Part shown: positions 17,277 through 25,369 of the stretch, one piece after another
Layout of the letters: each line of letters begins with the position of its first letter
Numbering within the stretch: position 1 is the stretch's first letter
Made by a program: the position numbers and the translations under genes
Notes under the pieces: model-generated
The model's input: the letters and a program-made list of their open reading frames with translations, nothing else
Told to the model about the DNA's origin: nothing
Database searches by the model: none
Source: Pedobacter xixiisoli
Lineage (GTDB): Bacteria; Bacteroidota; Bacteroidia; Sphingobacteriales; Sphingobacteriaceae
Assembly (NCBI RefSeq): GCF_900215335.1
Contig: NZ_OCMT01000002.1
Location: 744,001 to 808,000 of the forward strand
DNA: 64,000 nt
Direction of reading: 5' to 3'

Positions 17277-17624
17277 ATGGAAGAATTAAATGAATTAGAA
17301 ACAACATTACTGAATGGTTTAGTCCAAAAATATCCTTCCTTAAAATCTCACTTATCTCATCTTAAAGTTTCAAAAAGAGGAGTTTCTGGTTTCAGCTTTT
17401 ACGTAAATTTCGCCTACGTTGATTTCAGCGAAGAACCAGAAATGATTAATGCTTTGTTCAGTAATGGCGAAAAAATAGAAATACCCGCATTAAAAGAAGG
17501 TTTGAGTTATGTCATCGATGTTACCGCTGGAATAATTGAACATGTCGAATTCTCTACTTATAAAGAAAAATGGGATGGTACATTTGGAGAATATCGAATT
17601 GTGGAAAGTGAAACTGGCAATTAA
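17277..17624 (+). CDS. Uncharacterised 115-residue protein
   Basis: A soluble acidic protein with no signal peptide or membrane segment and no motif I recognise. A helical N terminus (about 1-30) is followed by alternating beta-like segments (SGFSFYVNFAYVDFSEEP, GLSYVIDVTAGIIEHVEF). It lies 36 bases after the glycosyltransferase and 74 bases before hscA. The coding quality is plausible and nothing overlaps it. Function unknown. Confidence 0.55.
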   Translation: MEELNELETTLLNGLVQKYPSLKSHLSHLKVSKRGVSGFSFYVNFAYVDFSEEPEMINALFSNGEKIEIPALKEGLSYVIDVTAGIIEHVEFSTYKEKWDGTFGEYRIVESETGN

Positions 17625-17686
17625 AAACGATCAACCTTTTTTACAACATTCAAACATTCCATCCCCAAAACCTTACAACATTCTTG

Positions 17687-17694
17687 TAACTTTG
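17687..17694 (+). promoter_or_regulatory. -7 box abutting the hscA start
   Basis: TAACTTTG matches TAnnTTTG and is separated from the hscA ATG by only CCCC. Confidence 0.65.
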
Positions 17695-17698
17695 CCCC

Positions 17699-19558
17699 AT
17701 GGCAAAAATATCCATCAATCTGGCGACAGGTTCATTACAAAAAGAAGAAATTATTGTAGGAATTGATTTAGGTACTACCAACAGTTTGGTCGCTTTTATC
17801 AATCCAGAGCAACAACCACAGGTAATTAATGATGCAGGAAAAGGCGTTTTGGTTCCATCGGTGGTGCACTTTAATGAACATGGCGATGCAGAAGTGGGTA
17901 ACGAAGCTAAAGCTTACTTAACTACCGACCCTTCCAATACCATTTTCTCTGTAAAACGATTGCTAGGCCGTTCGTACAAAGATGTTGCGGAACACAGCGA
18001 TATTTTTAGCTACAAAGTAATTGATGACGATAGCGATGCATTGGTAAAAATTAAAGCTGGCGACAGATTTTACACTCCAATTGAGCTTTCGGCGGAGATT
18101 TTAAAAGAACTGAAAGCTAGAGCGGAACATGCGTTAAAAACTCCAGTGAACAGAGCGGTAATTACGGTTCCTGCGTATTTCAATGATAGTCAGCGACAAG
18201 CGACTAGAGATGCTGGTAAACTTGCCGGATTGGATGTATTGCGTATTGTTAACGAACCTACCGCAGCGAGTTTGGCCTATGGTTTAGGTTTAGATCCATC
18301 GCAGCAGAAAACCATTGCAGTTTATGATTTAGGTGGGGGTACTTTCGATGTTTCTATCCTACAAATTCAAAATGGTATTTTCGAAGTATTAAGCACCAAC
18401 GGCAATACGTTCTTAGGTGGCGATGATTTTGACCGTGCCATCTTCAACTATTGGATAGAAAAAAATCAGCTAGATGCTGCATCAGTAGCCAAAGACAATG
18501 TACTAACACAAAGCTTACGTTTACAAGCCGAAGCTGCTAAAAAAGCATTAACAACTCAAAACCTCTACAACGAAAAATTGGGAGAAATTTGGTGCACTTT
18601 AGATAAAGAAACCTTCGAAAGTTTAATTGCTGCTAAAGTACAAGAAACCATCGAAGCTTGTAAATCGGCTTTAAAAGATGCAGAGTTAAGCATTGCTGAT
18701 ATTGACGAAGTGGTTTTAGTGGGTGGTTCTACCCGTACACCTTACGTTAAAAAAGCGGTGAGCGAATTCTTCGGAAAAACCCCTCAAGATAACATCAACC
18801 CTGATGAAGTGGTGGCTTTAGGTGCGGCCGTACAAGCTGATATTTTAGCGGGTAACCGTTCGGATATTTTATTACTGGATGTTACGCCATTGTCACTTGG
18901 CATCGAAACCATGGGTGGCCTAATGGATGTAATTATCGCTCGTAACAGCAAAGTACCAACTAAGGCTGGTCGCCAATACACCACCTCGGTAGACGGACAG
19001 GTGAACATGAAAATTTCGGTTTATCAAGGCGAACGCGATTTGGTAAAAGAAAACCGTAAACTGGCAGAATTTGATTTGAAAGGCATTCCAGCGATGCCTG
19101 CAGGTTTACCGAAGGTGGATATCAACTTCTTACTAAATGCGGATGGTATTTTAACGGTTCAAGCCATTGAGTTACGTTCGGGTGTGAAACAAGAAATTGA
19201 GGTTAAACCAAGTTATGGCTTAAGTGATGATACGGTAGAGAAAATGTTAATTGACAGTATTACCAATGCTAAAAGTGATGTGGAGCAACGCATGCTGATT
19301 GAGGCACGCAGCGAAGGCGAGCAATTGGTTTACACCGCAGAGCGATTTATAGAAAAACACAAAGATTTACTTACAAAAACCGAAGTTACTGACACACAAA
19401 AACACATCGATAGCTTGAAAGAAGCTTTGGGCAGTGGCGACAAAGATATCATCCTTAAGAAAACGGATGAATTGAATGAGTTCACTCGTCCATTTGCAGA
19501 AAGAGTGATGGATACGGCAATTGGTCAGGCAATGAAAGGTAAAAAGATAGATGAATAA
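17699..19558 (+). CDS. hscA: Hsp70-family Fe-S assembly chaperone HscA
   Basis: A 619-residue Hsp70. The ATPase domain begins [16 protein letters not shown] (about 19-34) and continues with [28 protein letters not shown] and [12 protein letters not shown]. The substrate-binding domain starts near residue 385 ([14 protein letters not shown]). A charged N-terminal extension before the ATPase domain and the short lid without the EEVD-like or Gly-rich tail of DnaK favour HscA. HscA works with HscB on IscU-bound clusters. No hsc/isc gene is adjacent; fdx and iscX lie about 13 kb upstream. A paralogous DnaK role cannot be excluded. Confidence 0.85.
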   Translation: MAKISINLATGSLQKEEIIVGIDLGTTNSLVAFINPEQQPQVINDAGKGVLVPSVVHFNEHGDAEVGNEAKAYLTTDPSNTIFSVKRLLGRSYKDVAEHSDIFSYKVIDDDSDALVKIKAGDRFYTPIELSAEILKELKARAEHALKTPVNRAVITVPAYFNDSQRQATRDAGKLAGLDVLRIVNEPTAASLAYGLGLDPSQQKTIAVYDLGGGTFDVSILQIQNGIFEVLSTNGNTFLGGDDFDRAIFNYWIEKNQLDAASVAKDNVLTQSLRLQAEAAKKALTTQNLYNEKLGEIWCTLDKETFESLIAAKVQETIEACKSALKDAELSIADIDEVVLVGGSTRTPYVKKAVSEFFGKTPQDNINPDEVVALGAAVQADILAGNRSDILLLDVTPLSLGIETMGGLMDVIIARNSKVPTKAGRQYTTSVDGQVNMKISVYQGERDLVKENRKLAEFDLKGIPAMPAGLPKVDINFLLNADGILTVQAIELRSGVKQEIEVKPSYGLSDDTVEKMLIDSITNAKSDVEQRMLIEARSEGEQLVYTAERFIEKHKDLLTKTEVTDTQKHIDSLKEALGSGDKDIILKKTDELNEFTRPFAERVMDTAIGQAMKGKKIDE

Positions 19559-20060
19559 TACAGGAAGCTTCATCAATGTTAGAATAATATTCACACAGCG
19601 TCTTTTTAAATAGAACACCCCGCCCGTTGGGCACCCCTCTAAAAGAGGGGAATTGTAGTCCTCAAATTATTCGGTGGGTGTCGAAAATTGGGCTGGCAAC
19701 CTAACGCAAGTTGGAATACGAAGTTGAGTTTTTTGTTAGCGCTAGCCCTACAATCTCCTCGTTCAGCTATGTTAGGTCTCCTATTTTTCGGTTTGCACCC
19801 GAAAGCCAAAGCACTTTCTTTAAAAGAAAAATAGGCAACCGAGAGTTTATCAGCAAAGCTGATGAGCTTCGCTACGCTACGGTTTTGTTACTTTTTGCGG
19901 TCAAAAAGTAAGAGCCCAGCGGCGGTGAGCTAAAAATACATTTTAACAACATTTCGAACACACCTCAACTAGAGCCTCGTATTTAAATTATAAATCCAAT
20001 TAAACTGCAAACCAGTTACTTTTTTTAGGATATTGAAAGCCTTCTTCATAGATTTACTTT
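19559..20060. repeat. 502-bp repeat-rich intergenic region
   Basis: No credible gene. Hairpins CGCCCGTTGGGC and CCCCTCTAAAAGAGGGG lie at about 19622-19651, resembling dispersed palindromes common in this phylum. A perfect 10-bp inverted repeat TTACTTTTTG/CAAAAAGTAA with a 4-nt loop lies at 19888-19911, next to a GCTGATGAGC mini-palindrome. A 66-codon open frame (19711-19911) ends inside this palindrome and looks like a repeat by-product. Confidence 0.55.
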
Positions 20061-21356
20061 ATGAAGAAGGCTTTTATTTTAACACTCGCACTATTTTCTA
20101 GTGTCGCTTTTGCTCAGCAAAAAAACATCATCACTACAGATATCAAGAATTTTTGGGAAGCTTATGACCAAATTAAAGCTACAAAAGATAGTGCAACGCA
20201 ACTCTCGATCATTCAAAATTCCTACATCAACAAAGGCACTCCGGGTTTAAAAGCTTTGATGGAAGTTAGGAATTATACACCTCAGGGCTTTATAAATGCA
20301 ATCAATCGTTATCCAAATTATTGGTCGTCGGTTAGAGCAAATACTTTAAAAGTAGCAGATTACGCTCAAAAAATTGAATCGGCTATAGCGTCCCTTAATA
20401 AATTATATCCATTGAAACCAGCTAAAATCTACTTCAGTATTGGCGCTTTAAGAACTGGCGGAACAACACTCGAAGATAAAGTTTTAATTGGTGCAGAAAT
20501 TTCGATGGCTGATGATCAAACTAACACCGAAGAACTACAGAAAGATTTCCCTCATTTGGTAAGCTTTTTCAAAACTCGTCCAATAGACGGAATGGTTTTC
20601 ACCAACGTGCATGAATATGTACATACGCAGCAAAAAACCACCATTGGCAACACACTTTTAACGCAAGTTGTACTAGAAGGCGTAGCAGAATTGTTGGCAG
20701 AAAAAGCATTGAAAGTATCCTCTCCTAACCCTCAAATGGCTTTTGGAAAAGCAAACGATGCAAAGATTAAAGCCGCTTTTGAAAAAGAAATGTTTTCTAG
20801 CTCTGTAGCAAATTGGCTGTATAATAGTCCTAATAATCAATTTAAAATGCGTGATTTAGGTTACTACGTTGGTTATGCCATTTGCGAAAACTTCTATAAT
20901 CTTTCGAAAGACAAAAAGGCCGCAGTAAAAGAAATGATAGAGCTAGACTACAATAAGGAAGAAGATTTGATTGCTTTTGTAGAAAAGTCTAAATATTTTG
21001 AGCAGCCTTTAGCGGTTTACAAGGAAGCTTTTGAAAAATCTAGACCAGAAGTAATCGGCATTAAAGAATTTGAGAACAACAGTCAGAACGTAAATACAAG
21101 CACTAAAACAATCACCTTGCATTTCTCGCAACCAATGAATACCAATGCTAGAGGTTTTGATTATGGGCCAACTGGCGAAAAAAATGTGCTGATGGTACAA
21201 CGAGTAATCGGTTTTTCGGAAGATAAAAAATCTTTCAGTTATGAAGTGAAACTTGAGCCCAACAGAAATTACCAAAGTGTAGTTACCGAAAGATTTAGGA
21301 ACGAAAATGGCATTCCTTTAAAAGCCTATTTAATCAACTTTAAAACAGCAGAATAA
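20061..21356 (+). CDS. Secreted HExxH metallopeptidase-like protein
   Basis: A 431-residue protein with a signal peptide (1-18, ending AFAQ). The central helical domain carries HEYVH at residues 184-188 and a downstream EGVAELLAE (206-214), where a Glu could be the third zinc ligand; this resembles DUF2268-type predicted Zn proteases. The last 100 residues (about 330-431) look like a beta-sandwich (TITLHFSQPMN), of the Ig-like or big-domain kind. It is followed after 4 bases by two bPH2 membrane proteins, so it may be co-expressed with them. The substrate is unknown. Confidence 0.72.
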   Translation: MKKAFILTLALFSSVAFAQQKNIITTDIKNFWEAYDQIKATKDSATQLSIIQNSYINKGTPGLKALMEVRNYTPQGFINAINRYPNYWSSVRANTLKVADYAQKIESAIASLNKLYPLKPAKIYFSIGALRTGGTTLEDKVLIGAEISMADDQTNTEELQKDFPHLVSFFKTRPIDGMVFTNVHEYVHTQQKTTIGNTLLTQVVLEGVAELLAEKALKVSSPNPQMAFGKANDAKIKAAFEKEMFSSSVANWLYNSPNNQFKMRDLGYYVGYAICENFYNLSKDKKAAVKEMIELDYNKEEDLIAFVEKSKYFEQPLAVYKEAFEKSRPEVIGIKEFENNSQNVNTSTKTITLHFSQPMNTNARGFDYGPTGEKNVLMVQRVIGFSEDKKSFSYEVKLEPNRNYQSVVTERFRNENGIPLKAYLINFKTAE

Positions 21357-21360
21357 AATC

Positions 21361-21888
21361 ATGCAATTCACCAACGAAACCATAGACCTACAGCAATTAC
21401 CCAAATACGAGGAAACTATTTTAACTGCACCAGCTCCAAAATATTGGCGGATTATCATCATCAATTTGATTATTTTCCTTTTTATTATTGGTGCTGGTTT
21501 GAGCGCATTATTTCTCATCGATGACGAAGTGCAATCCAACTGGTCAATTTTCGCAGGAATTTTTGTGGCTTTTGCAGCATTTCTATTTTTGCTATTCCGT
21601 GCTAGTTTTAAACGCAGAGGTTTCGCCCTAAGAGAGAAAGACATACTCTATAAAAGTGGCGTTATTGCAGAAACTACCATCATTGTGCCGCTAAATCGCA
21701 TACAGCACGTATCATTAAGTGAAGGTGTTTTATCGAGGATGTTTGATTTAGGCACACTTCAAATTTATACCGCAGGTGGCTCAAGTGGCGAAATCCGCAT
21801 TGCGGGAATTCCAATTGAGCAAGCCAAAGCATTAAAGGAAGCCTTGGTGCAACGTCTAGTGGTTAATTCAGAAACAGAAAGCGAATAA
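21361..21888 (+). CDS. bPH2-domain membrane protein, YdbS-like
   Basis: A 175-residue protein with two membrane helices (about 29-50 and 58-77) followed by one bacterial pleckstrin-like domain (FALREKDILYKSGVI, PLNRIQHVSLSEGVLSRMFDLG, GIPIEQAKALKEALVQRL). This is the layout of Bacillus YdbS. In Bacillus YdbS and YdbT act as a pair linked to resistance against a cyclic bacteriocin. The stop overlaps the next start by one base (TAATG). Confidence 0.85.
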   Translation: MQFTNETIDLQQLPKYEETILTAPAPKYWRIIIINLIIFLFIIGAGLSALFLIDDEVQSNWSIFAGIFVAFAAFLFLLFRASFKRRGFALREKDILYKSGVIAETTIIVPLNRIQHVSLSEGVLSRMFDLGTLQIYTAGGSSGEIRIAGIPIEQAKALKEALVQRLVVNSETESE

Positions 21889-23402
21889 TGACGGTAGATT
21901 TTAGCCAACCCCAACGACAATCGGCCTCTGGAATTATCATTACGGCTGCCTATGCACTTCAGCGAGTTATAAGAGCTATGTTTATTCCGTTAGCTTTTGT
22001 TATTATCAAATCTAACAAAACTTGGTTATTATACTATAGTATTGGTATTGCCGCTGTACTCGTAATTTCATTAATTTATGCTTACTTCTATTTCTTGAAG
22101 TTCAGCTTTTACCTTGATCCAGTTAAACAAGAATTTGTAATCGATAAAGGTGTATTTGGCAGGAAAAACTTGACCATTCCAATAGAAAAAATACAACAAG
22201 TAAATATCAATCAAGGCTTTTTACAGAAATTGATTGGTGTTTACAGCTTGCAAATAGATACTGCCGGTTCTGATAGTAAGGAAGTAAGTATTAGCGCCAT
22301 TAGTGGTCCCATCGCTTTTGCACTAAAAGAACATTTGTTAAACGGCGAAAGGGAAACAATTTCTGAAGAGAAAGGCGAAGAATTAGTAACGCCGCAAAAC
22401 CTGCAAAAGGAAACGCCATTTATTAAAATCAGCGCCGGCACTTTGCTAAAAATTGGGTTAACCAGCAACTACGGACAAAGTATCCTTTTATTGCTGGGTT
22501 TTGGTTATGCTGTTTTTCATAATATTAAAGAACTGTTAAGAGCTTTCGATAATGACCACGGACAAGTAGAACAATTTTTCAAAAGTGGCGTCACCATTAT
22601 TTCGGTTGGTGTATTACTGGCAGCGATTATTTTTATTCTTCTTGCCACTAACGTGATAAGAACTTTTGTAAAATACTTCGATTTTCAGATGAGCAAACAT
22701 CAAAAATCACTGCTAATCTCTTCTGGACTTTTAGCGAAGAAAAACACACTATTGCATCCAAATAAGGTGCAGATTACCGAGTACAGTCAAAATTATTTCC
22801 AGAAGAAAATAGGTTTGTTTAACATGGCGTTGAAGCAAGCTCATGCCGGTCAACAACAATCCGAAAAGGAAGTCAAAAGCAACAATATGGAAGTTCCAGG
22901 TTGCAGTCCATTAGAGAAAGATGAGGTTTTAAGGATGATTTTGAGCAAGCTTCCGCAAGATGGGACTAGCTATAAACCTAACTTCCGTTTTATGAACTTG
23001 CCTATTTTATTCAGCGTATTGTTGCCATTAGTAGTATACCTTGTTTTTTATCAATATCTACCAGAAACAAAACCATTTTATCCCGTAGCCATTGCCTATG
23101 CTTTAATTGCTTCGTTGATGATATACATTTCATATACTAGGCAACGCATTACAGTTTCGGAAGATTTTATCATTAAACAAAGTGGAATTTGGGACATCTC
23201 GCAGGAAATTATTGAACCACATAAAATTCAATCGATTAGCACATCCCAATTTCCTTGGCATAAGTCTTTAGATATTGGCCACGTGATTTTGCATACTGCT
23301 GCTGGCAATATTTCGTTTAGCTATGGCAATTACACAGAAATTAAGGCACTCGTAAATTGGTGGCTTTATCAGGTGGAAAGTGGGCAGAAGGATTGGATGT
23401 AA
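21888..23402 (+). CDS. Multi-bPH2 membrane protein, YdbT-like
   Basis: A 504-residue protein with three bPH2 domains separated by paired membrane helices (about 25-65, 190-260, 365-405). Each PH unit repeats the pattern PIEKIQQVNINQGFLQKLIG, HPNKVQITEYSQNYFQKKIG, PHKIQSISTSQFPWHKSLDIG. This matches YdbT. It is coupled to the YdbS-like gene. A role in envelope integrity or bacteriocin tolerance is by analogy only. Confidence 0.85.
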   Translation: MTVDFSQPQRQSASGIIITAAYALQRVIRAMFIPLAFVIIKSNKTWLLYYSIGIAAVLVISLIYAYFYFLKFSFYLDPVKQEFVIDKGVFGRKNLTIPIEKIQQVNINQGFLQKLIGVYSLQIDTAGSDSKEVSISAISGPIAFALKEHLLNGERETISEEKGEELVTPQNLQKETPFIKISAGTLLKIGLTSNYGQSILLLLGFGYAVFHNIKELLRAFDNDHGQVEQFFKSGVTIISVGVLLAAIIFILLATNVIRTFVKYFDFQMSKHQKSLLISSGLLAKKNTLLHPNKVQITEYSQNYFQKKIGLFNMALKQAHAGQQQSEKEVKSNNMEVPGCSPLEKDEVLRMILSKLPQDGTSYKPNFRFMNLPILFSVLLPLVVYLVFYQYLPETKPFYPVAIAYALIASLMIYISYTRQRITVSEDFIIKQSGIWDISQEIIEPHKIQSISTSQFPWHKSLDIGHVILHTAAGNISFSYGNYTEIKALVNWWLYQVESGQKDWM

Positions 23403-23412
23403 CATAAAAAAA

Positions 23413-23442
23413 GTACGGGCGAAAAATGTTTCGCCCCAACAG
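23413..23442. repeat. 30-bp hairpin repeat, copy 1
   Basis: GTACGGGCGAAAAA-TGTTTCGCCCC-AACAG forms a GGGCGAAA/TTTCGCCC hairpin. A second copy at 24811-24840 differs at two positions. Confidence 0.85.
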
Positions 23443-23452
23443 ATAGAACACT

Positions 23453-23866
23453 ATGGAAAAAATCACAATTAAAACAACTATCAATGCTCCTATCGAAAAA
23501 GTATGGAAATATTTTACGGAGCCAGAATTTATTAAGCAATGGAATAATGCCTCACCAGATTGGCACACGCCCGCAGCTACTAATGACTTAACAGTAGGTG
23601 GAAAATTTTCGTACACCATGGCAGCAAAAGATGGCAGTTTCAGCTTCGATTTTGAAGGTACTTATGATGTTATTCAAGAAAAAAAATACATTTCTTACAC
23701 CATTGCAGACGGCAGAAAAGTAGAAATAATTTTTGAAGCTAATAGCGATATAGTAGAAGTAACGGAAACTTTCGAAGCCGAAAACCAAAACCCAATTGAA
23801 ATGCAACGTGGCGGCTGGCAAGCTATTTTGGATAATTTCAAGAAGTTAGTAGAAAGTAGTAATTAA
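23453..23866 (+). CDS. SRPBCC (AHSA1/START-like) domain protein
   Basis: A 137-residue soluble protein of the AHSA1 (activator of Hsp90 homologue)/START fold: ITIKTTINAPIEKVWKYFTEP at the N terminus, WHTPAATNDLTVGGKF, and a C-terminal RGGWQAILDNFKKLVE helix. These small proteins bind hydrophobic ligands; no specific substrate is known for this type. Length is standard. It stands alone between two repeat elements. Confidence 0.85.
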   Translation: MEKITIKTTINAPIEKVWKYFTEPEFIKQWNNASPDWHTPAATNDLTVGGKFSYTMAAKDGSFSFDFEGTYDVIQEKKYISYTIADGRKVEIIFEANSDIVEVTETFEAENQNPIEMQRGGWQAILDNFKKLVESSN

Positions 23867-23875
23867 GCTTATTCT

Positions 23876-23984
23876 CCGTCATTTCGATGAGTGCAACGAA
23901 GAGAATTGAAAAACAACGAAGTTAAATCTAACAACTTTGTATGACATCATTGTGCTAGATTTCTCTCTGCGTTCGAAATGACGG
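23876..23984. repeat. REP-like palindrome A
   Basis: Ends CGTCATTTCGA (23877-23887) and TCGAAATGACG (23973-23983) are inverted repeats around about 85 bp. Related ends occur at 27730-27811 and 39209-39278. Confidence 0.8.
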
Positions 23985-24022
23985 CAAGACGAAGCAAACA
24001 TCGAGCTTTTACAACCATTACT

Positions 24023-24101
24023 CGTCATTGCGAGGCACGAAGCAATCTCAAAGCGATTTGTTAACAATTTTGTAAGATTGCTTCGCAAAGCTCGCAATGA
24101 C
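24023..24101. repeat. REP-like palindrome B
   Basis: CGTCATTGCGAGG at the left end and CTCGCAATGAC at the right are inverted. Inside, GAAGCAATCT and AGATTGCTTC also pair, giving a long imperfect hairpin. Confidence 0.85.
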
Positions 24102-24124
24102 AACCCCATTAAAATCTATTCTCA

Positions 24125-24763
24125 TTGAAAAAAATATACATCCTGAGTGGCCTTGGTGCAGACGAGAGAGTTTTTAAATACCTAGATTTTAAAGACTGGG
24201 ATGTTACTTTTATCAATTGGATTAAGCCTTTAACAAGCGAATCGCTAACTAACTATACTAAAAGGATAAGCGAACAAATTAAGCACGAAAATCCAATTCT
24301 TATCGGTTTATCTTTTGGCGGAATTGTTGCTGCCGAACTTACCAAAATCATCCCTGTTCAAAAGTTAATTCTTATTTCATCACTAAAAACTCGGCAAGAA
24401 ATTCCATTAATTTACCGCTTAGCTGGTAAAACTAATTTACATCGGCTTATTCCCTATTCCATTCTTAAAAAAGACCATTTTCTAAACAGGTGGCTATTCG
24501 GTGTAATTAGAAAAAATGATAAAGATTTATTTCAGCGTGTTTTGGCAGATACTGATATTGACTTTCTTAAGTGGGCAATCAACTGCATTGTCAAGTGGAG
24601 CAACTCGGAATTACACGCTAACTTATTTCATATTCACGGCACTAAAGATAAACTTCTTCCAGTTCGCAAATCTGGCGAAGTAATCGCTATTCAAGACGGT
24701 GGGCATTTAATGGTGCTGGATAAAGCAAAGCAAGTCAGCGAAGCTTTGCACAAGATTATTTAA
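24125..24763 (+). CDS. Alpha/beta hydrolase, TTG start
   Basis: A 212-residue alpha/beta hydrolase: YILSGLGADERVFKY oxyanion region, nucleophile elbow GLSFGG with Ser near residue 63, acidic residue in HGTKDKLLP and His in DGGHLMVL. The frame is stopped at 24110 and has no ATG before the conserved region, so TTG at 24125 is the only sensible start, giving MKKIYILSG. It is smaller than usual hydrolases and lacks a cap insertion. Substrate unknown. Confidence 0.8.
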   Translation: MKKIYILSGLGADERVFKYLDFKDWDVTFINWIKPLTSESLTNYTKRISEQIKHENPILIGLSFGGIVAAELTKIIPVQKLILISSLKTRQEIPLIYRLAGKTNLHRLIPYSILKKDHFLNRWLFGVIRKNDKDLFQRVLADTDIDFLKWAINCIVKWSNSELHANLFHIHGTKDKLLPVRKSGEVIAIQDGGHLMVLDKAKQVSEALHKII

Positions 24764-24810
24764 AATCTTATTCCGATAAGTGGCATTACCCTATAATCTC
24801 CATAATCTAT

Positions 24811-24840
24811 GTACGGGCGAAAAATTTTTCGCCCCAACTG
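24811..24840. repeat. 30-bp hairpin repeat, copy 2
   Basis: Second copy of the hairpin at 23413-23442 (GGGCGAAA/TTTCGCCC), here with an AATT loop, lying 12 bases downstream of the DUF493 stop. Confidence 0.85.
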
Positions 24841-24852
24841 GTGAGGCAATAA

Positions 24853-25176
24853 TTACAGCATCATGATCCCTTTAATCTCACCTACTTTTTTATAGATATC
24901 CACAACTGCATCTGCATCTTGCATCCATTTTTTAACAGTAACAGAAATGTATTTACCTGTTTTAGATGGCGTTTCAATAAACTCTTCCTCAGGTAGTACT
25001 TCTCTTAATTCAGTCAATTTTTCTGTACCTCCCGTTAAAATAAACTTAAAAGCATATAATCCAGGGAAAGTTTGTACGCTTTCTAATTTCTGCTTGAAAT
25101 TAGCATAGGTATCTTCGTTGTTTCCCTCTGGGATATCATTAAAACCCAAATCGTGGTTTAAATTATTTTCTTCCAT
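24853..25176 (-). CDS. DUF493 family protein
   Basis: A 107-residue protein matching the ferredoxin-like DUF493/YbeD family in its C-terminal 80 residues (FPGLYAFKFILTGG, TGKYISVTVKKWMQDADAVVDIYKKV). Family members are proposed allosteric or regulatory domains, linked in E. coli to the lipoate region. The N-terminal 25 residues are acidic and variable. No neighbour clarifies its role. Confidence 0.82.
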   Translation of the reverse strand: MEENNLNHDLGFNDIPEGNNEDTYANFKQKLESVQTFPGLYAFKFILTGGTEKLTELREVLPEEEFIETPSKTGKYISVTVKKWMQDADAVVDIYKKVGEIKGIMML

Positions 25177-25340
25177 AACTAGTCGTTATCAAATTTTATT
25201 CCTAATTGAGTAAGGATGCTATTTTGGCAGGAGACAGTTACCAGTTGTCAATTTTCAGTCTCACCCCAGTTAACCGATTAACCAATTCAACCTGTTAACC
25301 AAACCTTTCAACAAATTCAGTAATTCCCCTTACAATTTAC

Positions 25341-25348
25341 TATTTTTG
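25341..25348 (+). promoter_or_regulatory. -7 box upstream of uvrD/pcrA
   Basis: TATTTTTG matches TAnnTTTG, 21 nt before the TTG start. The AAAAAAGAGAAGA stretch between could help ribosome binding. Confidence 0.55.
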
Positions 25349-25369
25349 AACCTTTAAAAAAGAGAAGAT

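Noticed and set aside
19711..19911. 66-codon open frame in the hscA-downstream gap
   Set aside because: Its end lies in a perfect palindrome and its translation is low complexity; more likely a repeat by-product.
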